Positions 26,132-34,261 of a stretch of DNA of 64,000 bases are shown here, piece by piece (positions within the stretch are counted from its first letter, which is position 1; every line of letters starts with the position of its first letter). A program made the translations under genes and the position numbers. Location of the stretch: the NCBI RefSeq assembly GCF_001544695.2, contig NZ_FCOM02000014.1, positions 1 through 64,000 on the forward strand, read 5' to 3'. The notes beneath the pieces were generated by a model, which was not told the origin of the DNA, searched no databases, and saw nothing but the letters and a program-made list of their open reading frames with translations. Source of the DNA: Caballeronia arvi (GTDB lineage Bacteria > Pseudomonadota > Gammaproteobacteria > Burkholderiales > Burkholderiaceae).

Positions 26132-27825
26132 GACGGCACCCGTGCAAACCAGTCGGCTTCGCGAATCTCGATCACGGTCGGAACCTCGCGCGATACCGCC
26201 CGCCGCAATTCGGCGTCGAGCGTGGATGGATCGTCGGCTCTCGTGGCCTCGCATCCGAAGGCGCTTGCCAGCGCCATGAAGTCGGGCGTGTAGATATCGA
26301 CGCCGACGGGCGAGATATCGCGTTGATCCATATATTTCCGGATTTCGCCGTAGCCGAAGTTGTTCCACAGCAGCACGATCACGGGCACGCGCGCTTCCAC
26401 CGCGCTCGCCAGTTCCGGCAGCGTGAACTGGAGTCCGCCGTCGCCGATCAGACACACGACGGGCCGCTCACGCGCGGCGAGCTTCGCACCGATAGCGGCG
26501 GGCAGGCCATATCCGAGCGTGCCGTAGCCGGTTGAAGAGTTGAACCACGAGCGCGGCGTGGGCGCGTCGTGGAGGAAATTGCCCGCGTAGACCGGACTCG
26601 TCGAATCGCCCGCGATGATGACGTCGGGCAAGGCGCCGACGATCGTGTCGATGAAGCGCTTCTGCGATCGCATCGCGGCGTCGCAGCTTGTCATGACGGC
26701 ATCGCGCACCGCCTTCACGCGCGCGGCGCCCCAGTCCGGCGAAGCGGGACGTATCGGCCGCTCGTGCAGTCGCGTCGACAGGGCGCTCAATGCTTCGCGC
26801 GCATCGCCGACGATGGCGATATCCGGATGAGCGTTGCGCATCGCCTGCTGCGCGTCGATATCGATGCGGATGAGTTGTCCGGCGATCGCGAAGCCGCCAT
26901 CGAAGACGACGTCATAGTCGGTCTCGCCCAGCTCGGTTCCGACCGCGAGCACGACGTCGGCTTCGCGGATCATCGCGCGGGTGGGCGGCAGCGATTGCGT
27001 CGAGCCGATGAGAAGCGGCGCTCCGCACGGGAGAAGACCTTTCGCGTTGGTGGTGAGCGCAACGGGCGCCTGCAGCCGCTCGGCGAGCTCGCGCAATTCG
27101 ACCGCGGCGTGCGCCGCGCCGCCGCCGGCGAGAATCAGCGGGCGTTGGGCATCGGCGAGCAGGTCCACGGCAGAAGCGAGCGCGGCGGGATGTGCGGTGG
27201 GCTTTGACGCGCGCACGGCGGGTGCCGGCTTCATCGCGCTTGCCGGAGACACGATGACATCGAGCGGAATCTCGATATGCACGGGCCGCGGACGCGCGCT
27301 CTCGAACACGGCGAACGCGCGTGCAAGCACTTGCGGCAACTCGGCGGCATCGAGCAAGGTGTGCGAGAACGCGGCGAGTCCGCTGAATACTTCGCGCTGC
27401 GAAGGCAGTTCGTGCAGACGTCCGTCGCCGTTGCCGAGCTGGCCTCGTGCATTGACGCTCGATATCACGAGCATCGGAATGGAATCGGCATAGGCTTGCG
27501 CCATCGCGGTCGCGATGTTGGTCATGCCCGGCCCGGTGATGATGAAGCACACGCCGGGTTTGCCCGTGACGCGCGCGTATCCGTCGGCCATGAAGCCCGC
27601 GCCCTGTTCGTGGCGGGGCGTGACGTGGCGGATCGACGAGCGCGCAAGGCCGCGATAAAGCTCGACGGTGTGCACACCCGGGATGCCGAAGACGTACTGA
27701 ACGCCGTAGGTTTCGAGCAATGTGACGAGCGCTTCGCCGCAGGTGCGGGGGCATGCGGTTGCCTGACTGTTTGCCGCTCTTGCATTGCGTTCGTCGAAGT
27801 GCTTGCTGGATTCGCGAAGGTTCAT
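26128..27825 (-). CDS. Thiamine-diphosphate-dependent 2-oxoacid decarboxylase, 5-guanidino-2-oxopentanoate decarboxylase (AruI)-like
   Basis: 565 residues, acetolactate-synthase family. N-terminal PYR domain has FGIPGVHTVELYRGL and the ThDP-activating Glu in RHEQGAGFMADGYAR. The middle domain is about 205-340. The C-terminal PP domain has GDGGLQFT followed by the WNN end of the ThDP motif. The N-terminal portion resembles what I recall of AruI of the arginine transaminase pathway more than IlvB; no carboligase partner (ilvN) is nearby. Start ATG 27825 was chosen over ATG 27837, which is too close to AGGA. Acetolactate synthase or oxalyl/benzoylformate-type enzymes remain alternatives. Confidence 0.75.
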   Translation of the reverse strand: MNLRESSKHFDERNARAANSQATACPRTCGEALVTLLETYGVQYVFGIPGVHTVELYRGLARSSIRHVTPRHEQGAGFMADGYARVTGKPGVCFIITGPGMTNIATAMAQAYADSIPMLVISSVNARGQLGNGDGRLHELPSQREVFSGLAAFSHTLLDAAELPQVLARAFAVFESARPRPVHIEIPLDVIVSPASAMKPAPAVRASKPTAHPAALASAVDLLADAQRPLILAGGGAAHAAVELRELAERLQAPVALTTNAKGLLPCGAPLLIGSTQSLPPTRAMIREADVVLAVGTELGETDYDVVFDGGFAIAGQLIRIDIDAQQAMRNAHPDIAIVGDAREALSALSTRLHERPIRPASPDWGAARVKAVRDAVMTSCDAAMRSQKRFIDTIVGALPDVIIAGDSTSPVYAGNFLHDAPTPRSWFNSSTGYGTLGYGLPAAIGAKLAARERPVVCLIGDGGLQFTLPELASAVEARVPVIVLLWNNFGYGEIRKYMDQRDISPVGVDIYTPDFMALASAFGCEATRADDPSTLDAELRRAVSREVPTVIEIREADWFARVPS

Positions 27826-28044
27826 CGGTCGTCGCATTCCTGGTTGGTTTCAGCGCGGACGCGGCTGGAGTGAAGTCATTCTCGATGCGGCTCCGTCGCG
27901 ACGACAATCGAAAAGATCTCATGAGGCGCATGACTTCCGTGCATGGGGCATTGCAGGCACGATCAGAGGGATGAGCGTGCGATGTCCGATGCAGACCCGG
28001 CGTCGTGCTGCATACTTGGGAATCGCACCGCGGAGGACATCGAC

Positions 28045-28992
28045 ATGGCTGACGACCTTGCACGATCCTGGCTGAGCTTCAGCCTGCCCGTGGCCGCTGC
28101 GCAGGCCGCGGGGCGGCCCATCGTGGCGCTGGAATCGACGATCATCGCCCACGGCATGCCTTACCCCGAGAACATTCGCACCGCGCGCGAAGTGGAGGCG
28201 GTGATTCGCGACGCCGGGGCCGAGCCCGCGACGATCGCCCTGATCGGCGGGCGAATCCGCATCGGCGTGACGGACGAAGAGCTGGAACTGCTCGGCCATT
28301 CGGATCACGTCCACAAGGTGAGCCGCCGCGATCTGCCGGCCGTGCTGGCCAGCGGAGAGACGGGCGCCACGACGGTGGCGGGCACGATGATCTGTGCGGC
28401 ACTGGCCGGCATCGAGGTATTCGTTACCGGAGGCATTGGCGGCGTGCACCGGGGCGCACCGGAAACCTTCGACATCTCGGCCGATCTGCAGGAACTGGCG
28501 AAGACTTCGGTGACGGTGGTCTGCGCCGGTGCGAAGTCCATTCTCGACATCGGCCTCACGCTGGAATACCTGGAGACGCACGGCGTGCCGGTGCTCAGTT
28601 GCGAGCAGGACAACTTCGCCGCGTTCTACACGCGCGACAGCGGCTTTCGCGCGGACTTCAGGCTGGACGGCGCGGCGGAGCAGGCGCGCTTCATCCGCAC
28701 CAAGTGGGACCTGGGCCTCGCGGGCGGTGTCGTGTTGAGCACGCCGGTGCCGGAAGTATCGGAGATGGCGGTCGAGGAGATCGACGCGCTGACGCAGCAG
28801 GCGCTCGCCGAGGCGACGGCGCAAGGCATCGCCGGTAAGGCGATCACACCGTTCGTGCTCACGCGCATTCACGCGCTGACGAACGGGCGCAGTCTGGCGA
28901 CGAATATCGCGCTCGTGAAACACAATGCCGAAGTGGGAGCGAGGCTGGCACTTGCTTTGGCGCACGCGGGTCGCGGGGCGCGTGAAGCCTAG
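28045..28992 (+). CDS. psuG: Pseudouridine-5'-phosphate glycosidase
   Basis: 315 residues, family length; ATG 28045 after CGGAGGAC. It splits pseudouridine 5'-phosphate to uracil and ribose 5-phosphate. Family blocks: VALESTIIAHGMPYPEN with Glu30, GGRIRIG, the FVTGGIGGVHRG strand, ETFDISADLQEL with Asp147 and CAGAKSILD with Lys164, which corresponds to the Schiff-base lysine. No pseudouridine kinase (PfkB family) or nucleoside carrier is beside it; the next gene is an isochorismatase-fold protein 39 bases on. Confidence 0.93.
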   Translation: MADDLARSWLSFSLPVAAAQAAGRPIVALESTIIAHGMPYPENIRTAREVEAVIRDAGAEPATIALIGGRIRIGVTDEELELLGHSDHVHKVSRRDLPAVLASGETGATTVAGTMICAALAGIEVFVTGGIGGVHRGAPETFDISADLQELAKTSVTVVCAGAKSILDIGLTLEYLETHGVPVLSCEQDNFAAFYTRDSGFRADFRLDGAAEQARFIRTKWDLGLAGGVVLSTPVPEVSEMAVEEIDALTQQALAEATAQGIAGKAITPFVLTRIHALTNGRSLATNIALVKHNAEVGARLALALAHAGRGAREA

Positions 28993-29031
28993 CGGCCGCT
29001 TCGCCGCATTCGACGCAAAGGAGATGTGTAT

Positions 29032-29616
29032 ATGGGAACACCGTCCTCGCAGATTCCAGCGATCACGCCGGCGCGAACCGCGCTCATCGTCATGCATTAT
29101 CAGACCGATATTCTCGGGCTCTTCCCATCGGTCGCGCCGTCGCTGCTTCCCAACACGCGCAAGCTATGCGATGCAGCGCGGGCCAAAGGCGTCGGCGTCT
29201 ATTTCGCCAATCTCCGGTTCAGTGCGGGCTATCCGGAAGTGAGCCCATCGAACAAGAACGGGCAGGGGATCAAGCGGCTCGGTCTTTTCATCGACGACGG
29301 GACCGCGCCCGAGTTGGGCCAGCAGGCCGATGAACCGCTCATCATCGCGCACCGGGCCAGCGTGTTCTTCGGCACCGGTCTGGAAGCACGGCTTTGCGCA
29401 CGAGGGATCGACTCGCTGATCTTGGTCGGCATTGCGTCGACGGGCGTCGTGCTGTCGTCGGTCGCGTATGCAAGCGACGCAGACTTCCACCTGTACACGG
29501 TGAAGGACTGTTGTTACGACCCGGATCAGGTGGTCCATGAACATCTGTTCGCCACCGCATTCGATTCGCGCACGACGGTGCTGTCGCTCGCGGATGCGTC
29601 GATGTTGCTTGCCTAG
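29032..29616 (+). CDS. Isochorismatase-fold protein lacking the cysteine-hydrolase triad
   Basis: 194 residues; ATG 29032 chosen over GTG 29026 because AAAGGAGATG lies at the right distance. The fold is recognisable (ALIVMHYQTDIL, FFGTGLEARL, SLILVGIASTGVVLSS). The three positions of the nicotinamidase-type Asp-Lys-Cys triad read His22 (MHYQ for IDMQ), Ala106 (IIAHR for VVKHR) and Val139 (STGVV for TDYCV). A hydrolase by the normal mechanism is thus unlikely; it may be a binding protein or a different lyase. It follows psuG closely and ends 12 bases from the convergent regulator gene. Confidence 0.8.
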   Translation: MGTPSSQIPAITPARTALIVMHYQTDILGLFPSVAPSLLPNTRKLCDAARAKGVGVYFANLRFSAGYPEVSPSNKNGQGIKRLGLFIDDGTAPELGQQADEPLIIAHRASVFFGTGLEARLCARGIDSLILVGIASTGVVLSSVAYASDADFHLYTVKDCCYDPDQVVHEHLFATAFDSRTTVLSLADASMLLA

Positions 29617-29628
29617 ATCACCGCCAAC

Positions 29629-31011
29629 TTAACCCTCTTCCCCCTCCGCCGCCTCACTGCGCGCCGGAATCCTGAACTGCCGCAGCTTGTGGTACAGCGT
29701 CTTGCGCGGCATGCCGAGCGCCTCGCTCGCCGCGCCGACGTTGCCGCCATGACGCCGCAGCATGTCCTCGATCAGCACCCGCTCGATATACGCGAGCTGC
29801 TCGCTGAGCGAGACGCCGCGCGGACGGTCGCCGGAGGGGATCAGTTCATCGCCCGCGAGCCCGAGCACGAAGCGATCCGCCACGTTCTGCAACTCGCGTA
29901 CGTTGCCGGGCCATTGGTGCGACGTCAGTTCCGAGACTTGCGCCGCCGTGACCGTCGGCGCGTCCTGACCGAAGCGCTGCGCTGCCGCCAGCACGAAGTG
30001 CTCGAACAACAGCGGCACATCCTCGCGTCGCTCACGCAGGGGCGGCAGATCGATCATCGCGACGTTGAGCCGGTAGAACAGGTCGGCGCGAAAGCCTCCT
30101 TCGGCAGAGAGCGACGCGAGGTCGGCCTTGGACGCGGCGACCACGCGGCAGTCCACGGCGATCGATTCATTGGTGCCGAGCCGTTCCACGCGCCGCTCCT
30201 GCAGCACGCGCAACAGCTTGATCTGCAGCGCGATCGGCATGGTCTCGATCTCGTCGAGAAAGAGTGTGCCGCCATCGGCCCATTCGATCTTGCCTACGCG
30301 ATTCTTCGTCGCGCCCGTGAACGCGCCCGCTTCGTGCCCGAACAGCTCGCTCTCGAAAAGCTGCTCGGGCAAGCCGCCGCAATTGAGCGCGACGAAGTGA
30401 TGCTCGCGCCGCGTGCCATAGTCATGCAGCGCCCGCGCGATCAGTTCCTTGCCGGTGCCCGTCTCGCCCGTGATCAGCACCGAGACGGACGTGTCCGCGA
30501 GCCGCAGGATTTTCTTGCGCACGTCGGCGATGGCCGGCGACTTGCCGAGCACGAGCGCCTCGATGCCGCGCCAGTTGTGCAGCGCGGCGCGCAGGCCCTC
30601 AACCTCCAGCGTGAGCCGGCGCTTCTCGACCGCCCGCGCGACACGTCCGGCAATATGCTCGGACGAGAACGGCTTCTCGATGAAATCGTAGGCGCCCATG
30701 CGCATCGCGCCGACGGCCGTCGAAATGTCGGCATGGCCGCTGATCAGCACGACGGGAATCTGCGCGTCGATGGCGAGCACGCGTTCGAGCAGTTGCATGC
30801 CGTCCATGCCCGGCATGCGCAGGTCGGAGACGAAGATCACCGGCGCGCCGGGCACAGCCGCGGCGAGCGCGCTTGCCGCCGTCGCGTGCGATTCCACCGG
30901 AAAACCCGCGAGCGCCACCGCCTGTTCCACGCCGAGGCGCACGTTCTCGTCGTCCTCGACGATCACGACGCGAATGTCATCGCCGGTCCGCTGACTCGAT
31001 TGCTGGTTCAC
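29629..31011 (-). CDS. Sigma-54-dependent response regulator, DctD type
   Basis: 460 residues. Receiver domain 13-130 with phospho-acceptor Asp63 (VSDLRMPGMDG). AAA+ domain about 155-390 with Walker A GETGTGKE at 182-189 and GAFTGA at 229-234. C-terminal Fis-type HTH (GNVGAASEALGMPRKTLYHKL). Activates sigma-54 promoters when phosphorylated by the kinase encoded just upstream (4-base overlap). It is the last gene of the citrate-lyase/carrier operon, whose own leader carries a -24/-12 element at 38547-38562, so positive feedback is expected. Confidence 0.92.
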   Translation of the reverse strand: MNQQSSQRTGDDIRVVIVEDDENVRLGVEQAVALAGFPVESHATAASALAAAVPGAPVIFVSDLRMPGMDGMQLLERVLAIDAQIPVVLISGHADISTAVGAMRMGAYDFIEKPFSSEHIAGRVARAVEKRRLTLEVEGLRAALHNWRGIEALVLGKSPAIADVRKKILRLADTSVSVLITGETGTGKELIARALHDYGTRREHHFVALNCGGLPEQLFESELFGHEAGAFTGATKNRVGKIEWADGGTLFLDEIETMPIALQIKLLRVLQERRVERLGTNESIAVDCRVVAASKADLASLSAEGGFRADLFYRLNVAMIDLPPLRERREDVPLLFEHFVLAAAQRFGQDAPTVTAAQVSELTSHQWPGNVRELQNVADRFVLGLAGDELIPSGDRPRGVSLSEQLAYIERVLIEDMLRRHGGNVGAASEALGMPRKTLYHKLRQFRIPARSEAAEGEEG

Positions 31012-32858
31012 TGTCGACTCTCCGCCGCTACGAATTCGATGCTGAATTGTGCGCCGCCGCCGTCCGGATTGGCAGCCGATATCCGCGCGCCAAAGCCTTC
31101 CACGATGCGCGACGTGATCGCGAGTCCGAGGCCGAGGCCATGACCGCGCGGCTTCGTCGTCACGAACGGCTCGAACAGATGCGCGAGCACTTGCGGATCG
31201 ATGCCGGGGCCGTTGTCGGCGATGAAGAACATTACGCGCGCGGGGTCATCGGCCCGGCGCGCGCCGATGCGGATGCGGCGCTCGTCGCGCCCGGCGAGCG
31301 CATCGAGGGCATTGCCGAGCAGATTGACGATCACTTGCTGCAGGCGTCCGGGCTCCGCTTCCACGATGGCGTCCGGCGCGATGTCGACATCGACATGAAC
31401 GCCTTCGTCGCGGATGCGCGCCTCGTAGATGAGCCGCGCATGGGCGACCGCATCGCCGAGCGGGACCGGGACCGTCTGCGTCTCGGGCTTTCTCGCGAAG
31501 GCTTTCAGTTCGGCCGTGAGCACCGCCATGTTCTCGACGAGCTTGCCGACGCGCTCGAGATTGGCGATGGCCTGCGCCGGCTGATCGCGCTCGAAGAACG
31601 TGCGCGCGTTGTCGCACAGCGTGCGGATCGCGACGAGCGGCTGATTGATCTCGTGCGTGAGGCCCGCCGCCATCTGTCCGAGCACAGCGAGCTTGCCCGC
31701 GTGCACGAGTTCCTGTTGCGAGTCGCGCAGTTTTTGCTCGGTGCGCGCGCGTTCGTCGATCTCCTCCTGCATGCGCTCGTTGGCCGTGACGAGCGCCGCG
31801 GTGCGCTGCTGGACGGTCGCTTCGAGACGGTCGTTGGCGCGCTGCAGCGCATCCTGCGCCTTCAACCGCTCGGCGATCACCCGGCGCCGCTGCACGGCGT
31901 AAAGGGCATAGAGCGCCGCGATCAGGAACGCGCCTGTCACAAACGCGAACGCGAGTTGTTGCTGACGCCGCGCCGCGGATAGATCGAGGACGACCATGAT
32001 CGCATCGCCTGCTTGCGGCGCGCTGCGCGACATCACGAGATAGCGCCGCTCGCGGCCCGGATGCGCCCGGTCGGGCAGGCGTGCGAACCAGGCGCCGTTG
32101 CGCCAGTCGTCGAGCCGCTCGTAACCCAGCGCTTCGACCTTGCGGCCCGCGTACTGGCGCGTGGCCTGAATCTGCGCCTGCTTCTGCGCGGCGATGGGCG
32201 CGAGCGCGGTGAACTTCCACGCCGGGACGGTCGAGATCACGACGACGCCATTGCCATCGACGACCATCGCGGCTTCGTTCGGCACGCGCCATGCGTGTTC
32301 CAGCGGATCGACGCTGATCTTGACGGCCGCCGCGCCGAGCACCTTCTGCCCGCCGCGCACCGCGCTCGCGAAGTAGAGCCCCGGCTCGCCCGTGTTCGTG
32401 CCGATGCCGAAGAAGCGGCCGCTGCCAGTCGAGATCGAATCGATGAAGTACGGACGGTACGCGACGTTGGTGCCGACGAAGCTCACCGGCTGGTTCCAGT
32501 TGCTCGCGGCGATGACGTCGCCGTTCAGGTCGATGACATCCACGGCGACGCTGCCCGCGTCCTTGTTGACCGCTTCCAGATAGCCATTGACGGCGGGCAG
32601 CAGCGCACGCCTCGAATCGCGCGGCGCTTCCAGCAGGGTCTTGATGCTGTCCTGGCGGGCGGCGAGCGCGGGAAGGATTTCATAACGCCCCAGCTCGCTT
32701 CTGAGGCTCGCCGCGTACAGATCGAGGCGATGCGCGCCTGCATCGGTCAGTGCGTCCAGCCCGCGATGCCAGGCGAATTCCATTGCGGCGGCAGCCGCGG
32801 CCAGATAAAGCGCCGCGGCTGCCGCCCATGCCCACAACGGAATGCCCCGCATCGTCAT
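31008..32858 (-). CDS. Membrane sensor histidine kinase, DctB type
   Basis: 616 residues. TM1 about 8-27, periplasmic double-Cache sensor about 30-300 with PYFIDSISTGSGRFFGIGTNTGEPGLYFA (a dicarboxylate-sensor hallmark), TM2 about 301-322, coiled coil about 330-385, then the kinase core: H box AAGLTHEINQP with His402, N box VNLLGNALDA, FIADNGPGI, LFEPFVTTKP, GLGLGLAI. It senses an external carboxylate; co-transcription with the 2-hydroxycarboxylate carrier points to citrate or a similar acid. It begins 7 bases after the carrier gene. Confidence 0.92.
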   Translation of the reverse strand: MTMRGIPLWAWAAAAALYLAAAAAAMEFAWHRGLDALTDAGAHRLDLYAASLRSELGRYEILPALAARQDSIKTLLEAPRDSRRALLPAVNGYLEAVNKDAGSVAVDVIDLNGDVIAASNWNQPVSFVGTNVAYRPYFIDSISTGSGRFFGIGTNTGEPGLYFASAVRGGQKVLGAAAVKISVDPLEHAWRVPNEAAMVVDGNGVVVISTVPAWKFTALAPIAAQKQAQIQATRQYAGRKVEALGYERLDDWRNGAWFARLPDRAHPGRERRYLVMSRSAPQAGDAIMVVLDLSAARRQQQLAFAFVTGAFLIAALYALYAVQRRRVIAERLKAQDALQRANDRLEATVQQRTAALVTANERMQEEIDERARTEQKLRDSQQELVHAGKLAVLGQMAAGLTHEINQPLVAIRTLCDNARTFFERDQPAQAIANLERVGKLVENMAVLTAELKAFARKPETQTVPVPLGDAVAHARLIYEARIRDEGVHVDVDIAPDAIVEAEPGRLQQVIVNLLGNALDALAGRDERRIRIGARRADDPARVMFFIADNGPGIDPQVLAHLFEPFVTTKPRGHGLGLGLAITSRIVEGFGARISAANPDGGGAQFSIEFVAAESRQ

Positions 32859-32865
32859 GTTCAGA

Positions 32866-34227
32866 TCATCCGAAATGCGCCAGCATCAGCAAAGTCAGCG
32901 TGACCACGATCGCCCCGCCGATGCGTGTCGCGATCTGCGCGAAGGGCATCAGGGTCATGCGGTTCGCGGCCGTGAGGATCGCCACGTCGCCGGTGCCGCC
33001 CTGGCCGCTGTGGCACGCGTTCACGATCGCCGTGTCGATAGGGTACAGCTTCATCAGCCGGCCGACCACGAAGCCCGTGCCCATCAGGGTCGCGACCGTC
33101 ACCACGATCGTCACGATGTTCGCCACCGTGAAGGCCGCGATCAGCTTGTCCCACGGCGTCATCGCCACGCCGATCGCGAACAGCAGGGGATACGTCACCG
33201 CCGTCGAGAAGAACTTGTACACGACGAACGCGCCTTCCTGAAGCTGCGGCGACACCGCGCGCGCGAGCTTGACCAGCACCGCGAGAAACAGCATGGCGAC
33301 CGGCGCGGGCAGGCCGAACATGTTCCGGCACATCAGGCCGAGCAGATACAGCGTGATTGCGGTGATGCCCGCTGCCGCGATGTGCGTCACGTCGATATGC
33401 CCGCGAATCTCCTCCTGCACCGGGTCCATCTCGTCCTGCTCGCCGACCTGAAGACGGCCCTGGCCCGTCAGATGCGGAAAGCGACGTCCGACCATGTCGA
33501 GCACGCCCGACAGCACGATCGCCGTGAGGCTGCCGAGCATCACCGGCGGCAACACCTGCGCGAACAGCTCGCCCTGCGGCAGATGCATGATCTCCGAGTA
33601 GCCGATCGACAGCGGAATCGCGCCTTCGCCGACGCCGCCCGCCATGATCGGCACGACGATGTAGAGCAGCGTGTGGCGCGCGCCGAGGCCGAGCGCCGTG
33701 CCGACCGCCGTACCCACGATCGCCGCCGCGATCGAGCCTGCCGCGAGCGGAATGAAGATCTTGATGAAGCCCTGGATCAGCACGCGCCGGTCCATGCTCA
33801 AGATGCTGCCGACGATGATCGACGCGATGAACAGATACAGGAAGTTCGTCTGCTTCGTGAACTCGGTGGTGAGATGCAGGATCGGTTTCGGCAGCAGATG
33901 ATAGTAAGTCAGCGCCGACGGAATGAAGGTCGCGAAGATCGCCGCCGCGCCGATGTTGCGCACGAGCGGCATGCGCTTGCCGATCTCGGCGCACGTGAAG
34001 CCGAAGAAGGCGAGCACGGCGATCGCCATCGAGATTTCGCCGGGCACCTTGCCCGTCACCGCGAATCCGGTGATCAGCACGAGCAGCAATACGTACACGG
34101 GCAGCGGAATGATGCCGATGCGCGTCTCCATCAGCTTCCACCAGCCTTCGGGCCAGAAGCGTTCCTTGTTCACCGATGTTTCTGTCTGCGCGTCGTCGTG
34201 CGGCGCGGAACGGGATGTGATGTGCAT
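32866..34227 (-). CDS. 2-hydroxycarboxylate transporter (2HCT/CCS family: citrate/malate symporter)
   Basis: 453 residues with about 11-12 hydrophobic segments. Starts at ATG 34227 after AAGGAG. The family's two GGxG re-entrant loops are visible: IMAGGVGEGAIPLS near residue 190 and GQGGTGDVAIL near residue 410. Members (CitS, CitP, MaeN, CimH) carry citrate or malate in symport with Na+ or H+. It lies 34 bases downstream of the large ATP-citrate-lyase-type gene and directly before the sensor kinase gene, so transport, cleavage and sensing are in one transcript. Confidence 0.92.
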   Translation of the reverse strand: MHITSRSAPHDDAQTETSVNKERFWPEGWWKLMETRIGIIPLPVYVLLLVLITGFAVTGKVPGEISMAIAVLAFFGFTCAEIGKRMPLVRNIGAAAIFATFIPSALTYYHLLPKPILHLTTEFTKQTNFLYLFIASIIVGSILSMDRRVLIQGFIKIFIPLAAGSIAAAIVGTAVGTALGLGARHTLLYIVVPIMAGGVGEGAIPLSIGYSEIMHLPQGELFAQVLPPVMLGSLTAIVLSGVLDMVGRRFPHLTGQGRLQVGEQDEMDPVQEEIRGHIDVTHIAAAGITAITLYLLGLMCRNMFGLPAPVAMLFLAVLVKLARAVSPQLQEGAFVVYKFFSTAVTYPLLFAIGVAMTPWDKLIAAFTVANIVTIVVTVATLMGTGFVVGRLMKLYPIDTAIVNACHSGQGGTGDVAILTAANRMTLMPFAQIATRIGGAIVVTLTLLMLAHFG

Positions 34228-34261
34228 GAATGTCTCCTTGTTTGTTGTCCGATGACCGCGC

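Noticed and set aside
26128..27825. Calling the thiamine-diphosphate enzyme a biosynthetic acetolactate synthase large subunit.
   Set aside because: No IlvN-type small subunit gene. It is coupled to an aldehyde dehydrogenase and importer genes, and the N-terminal blocks fit AruI-type decarboxylases better.
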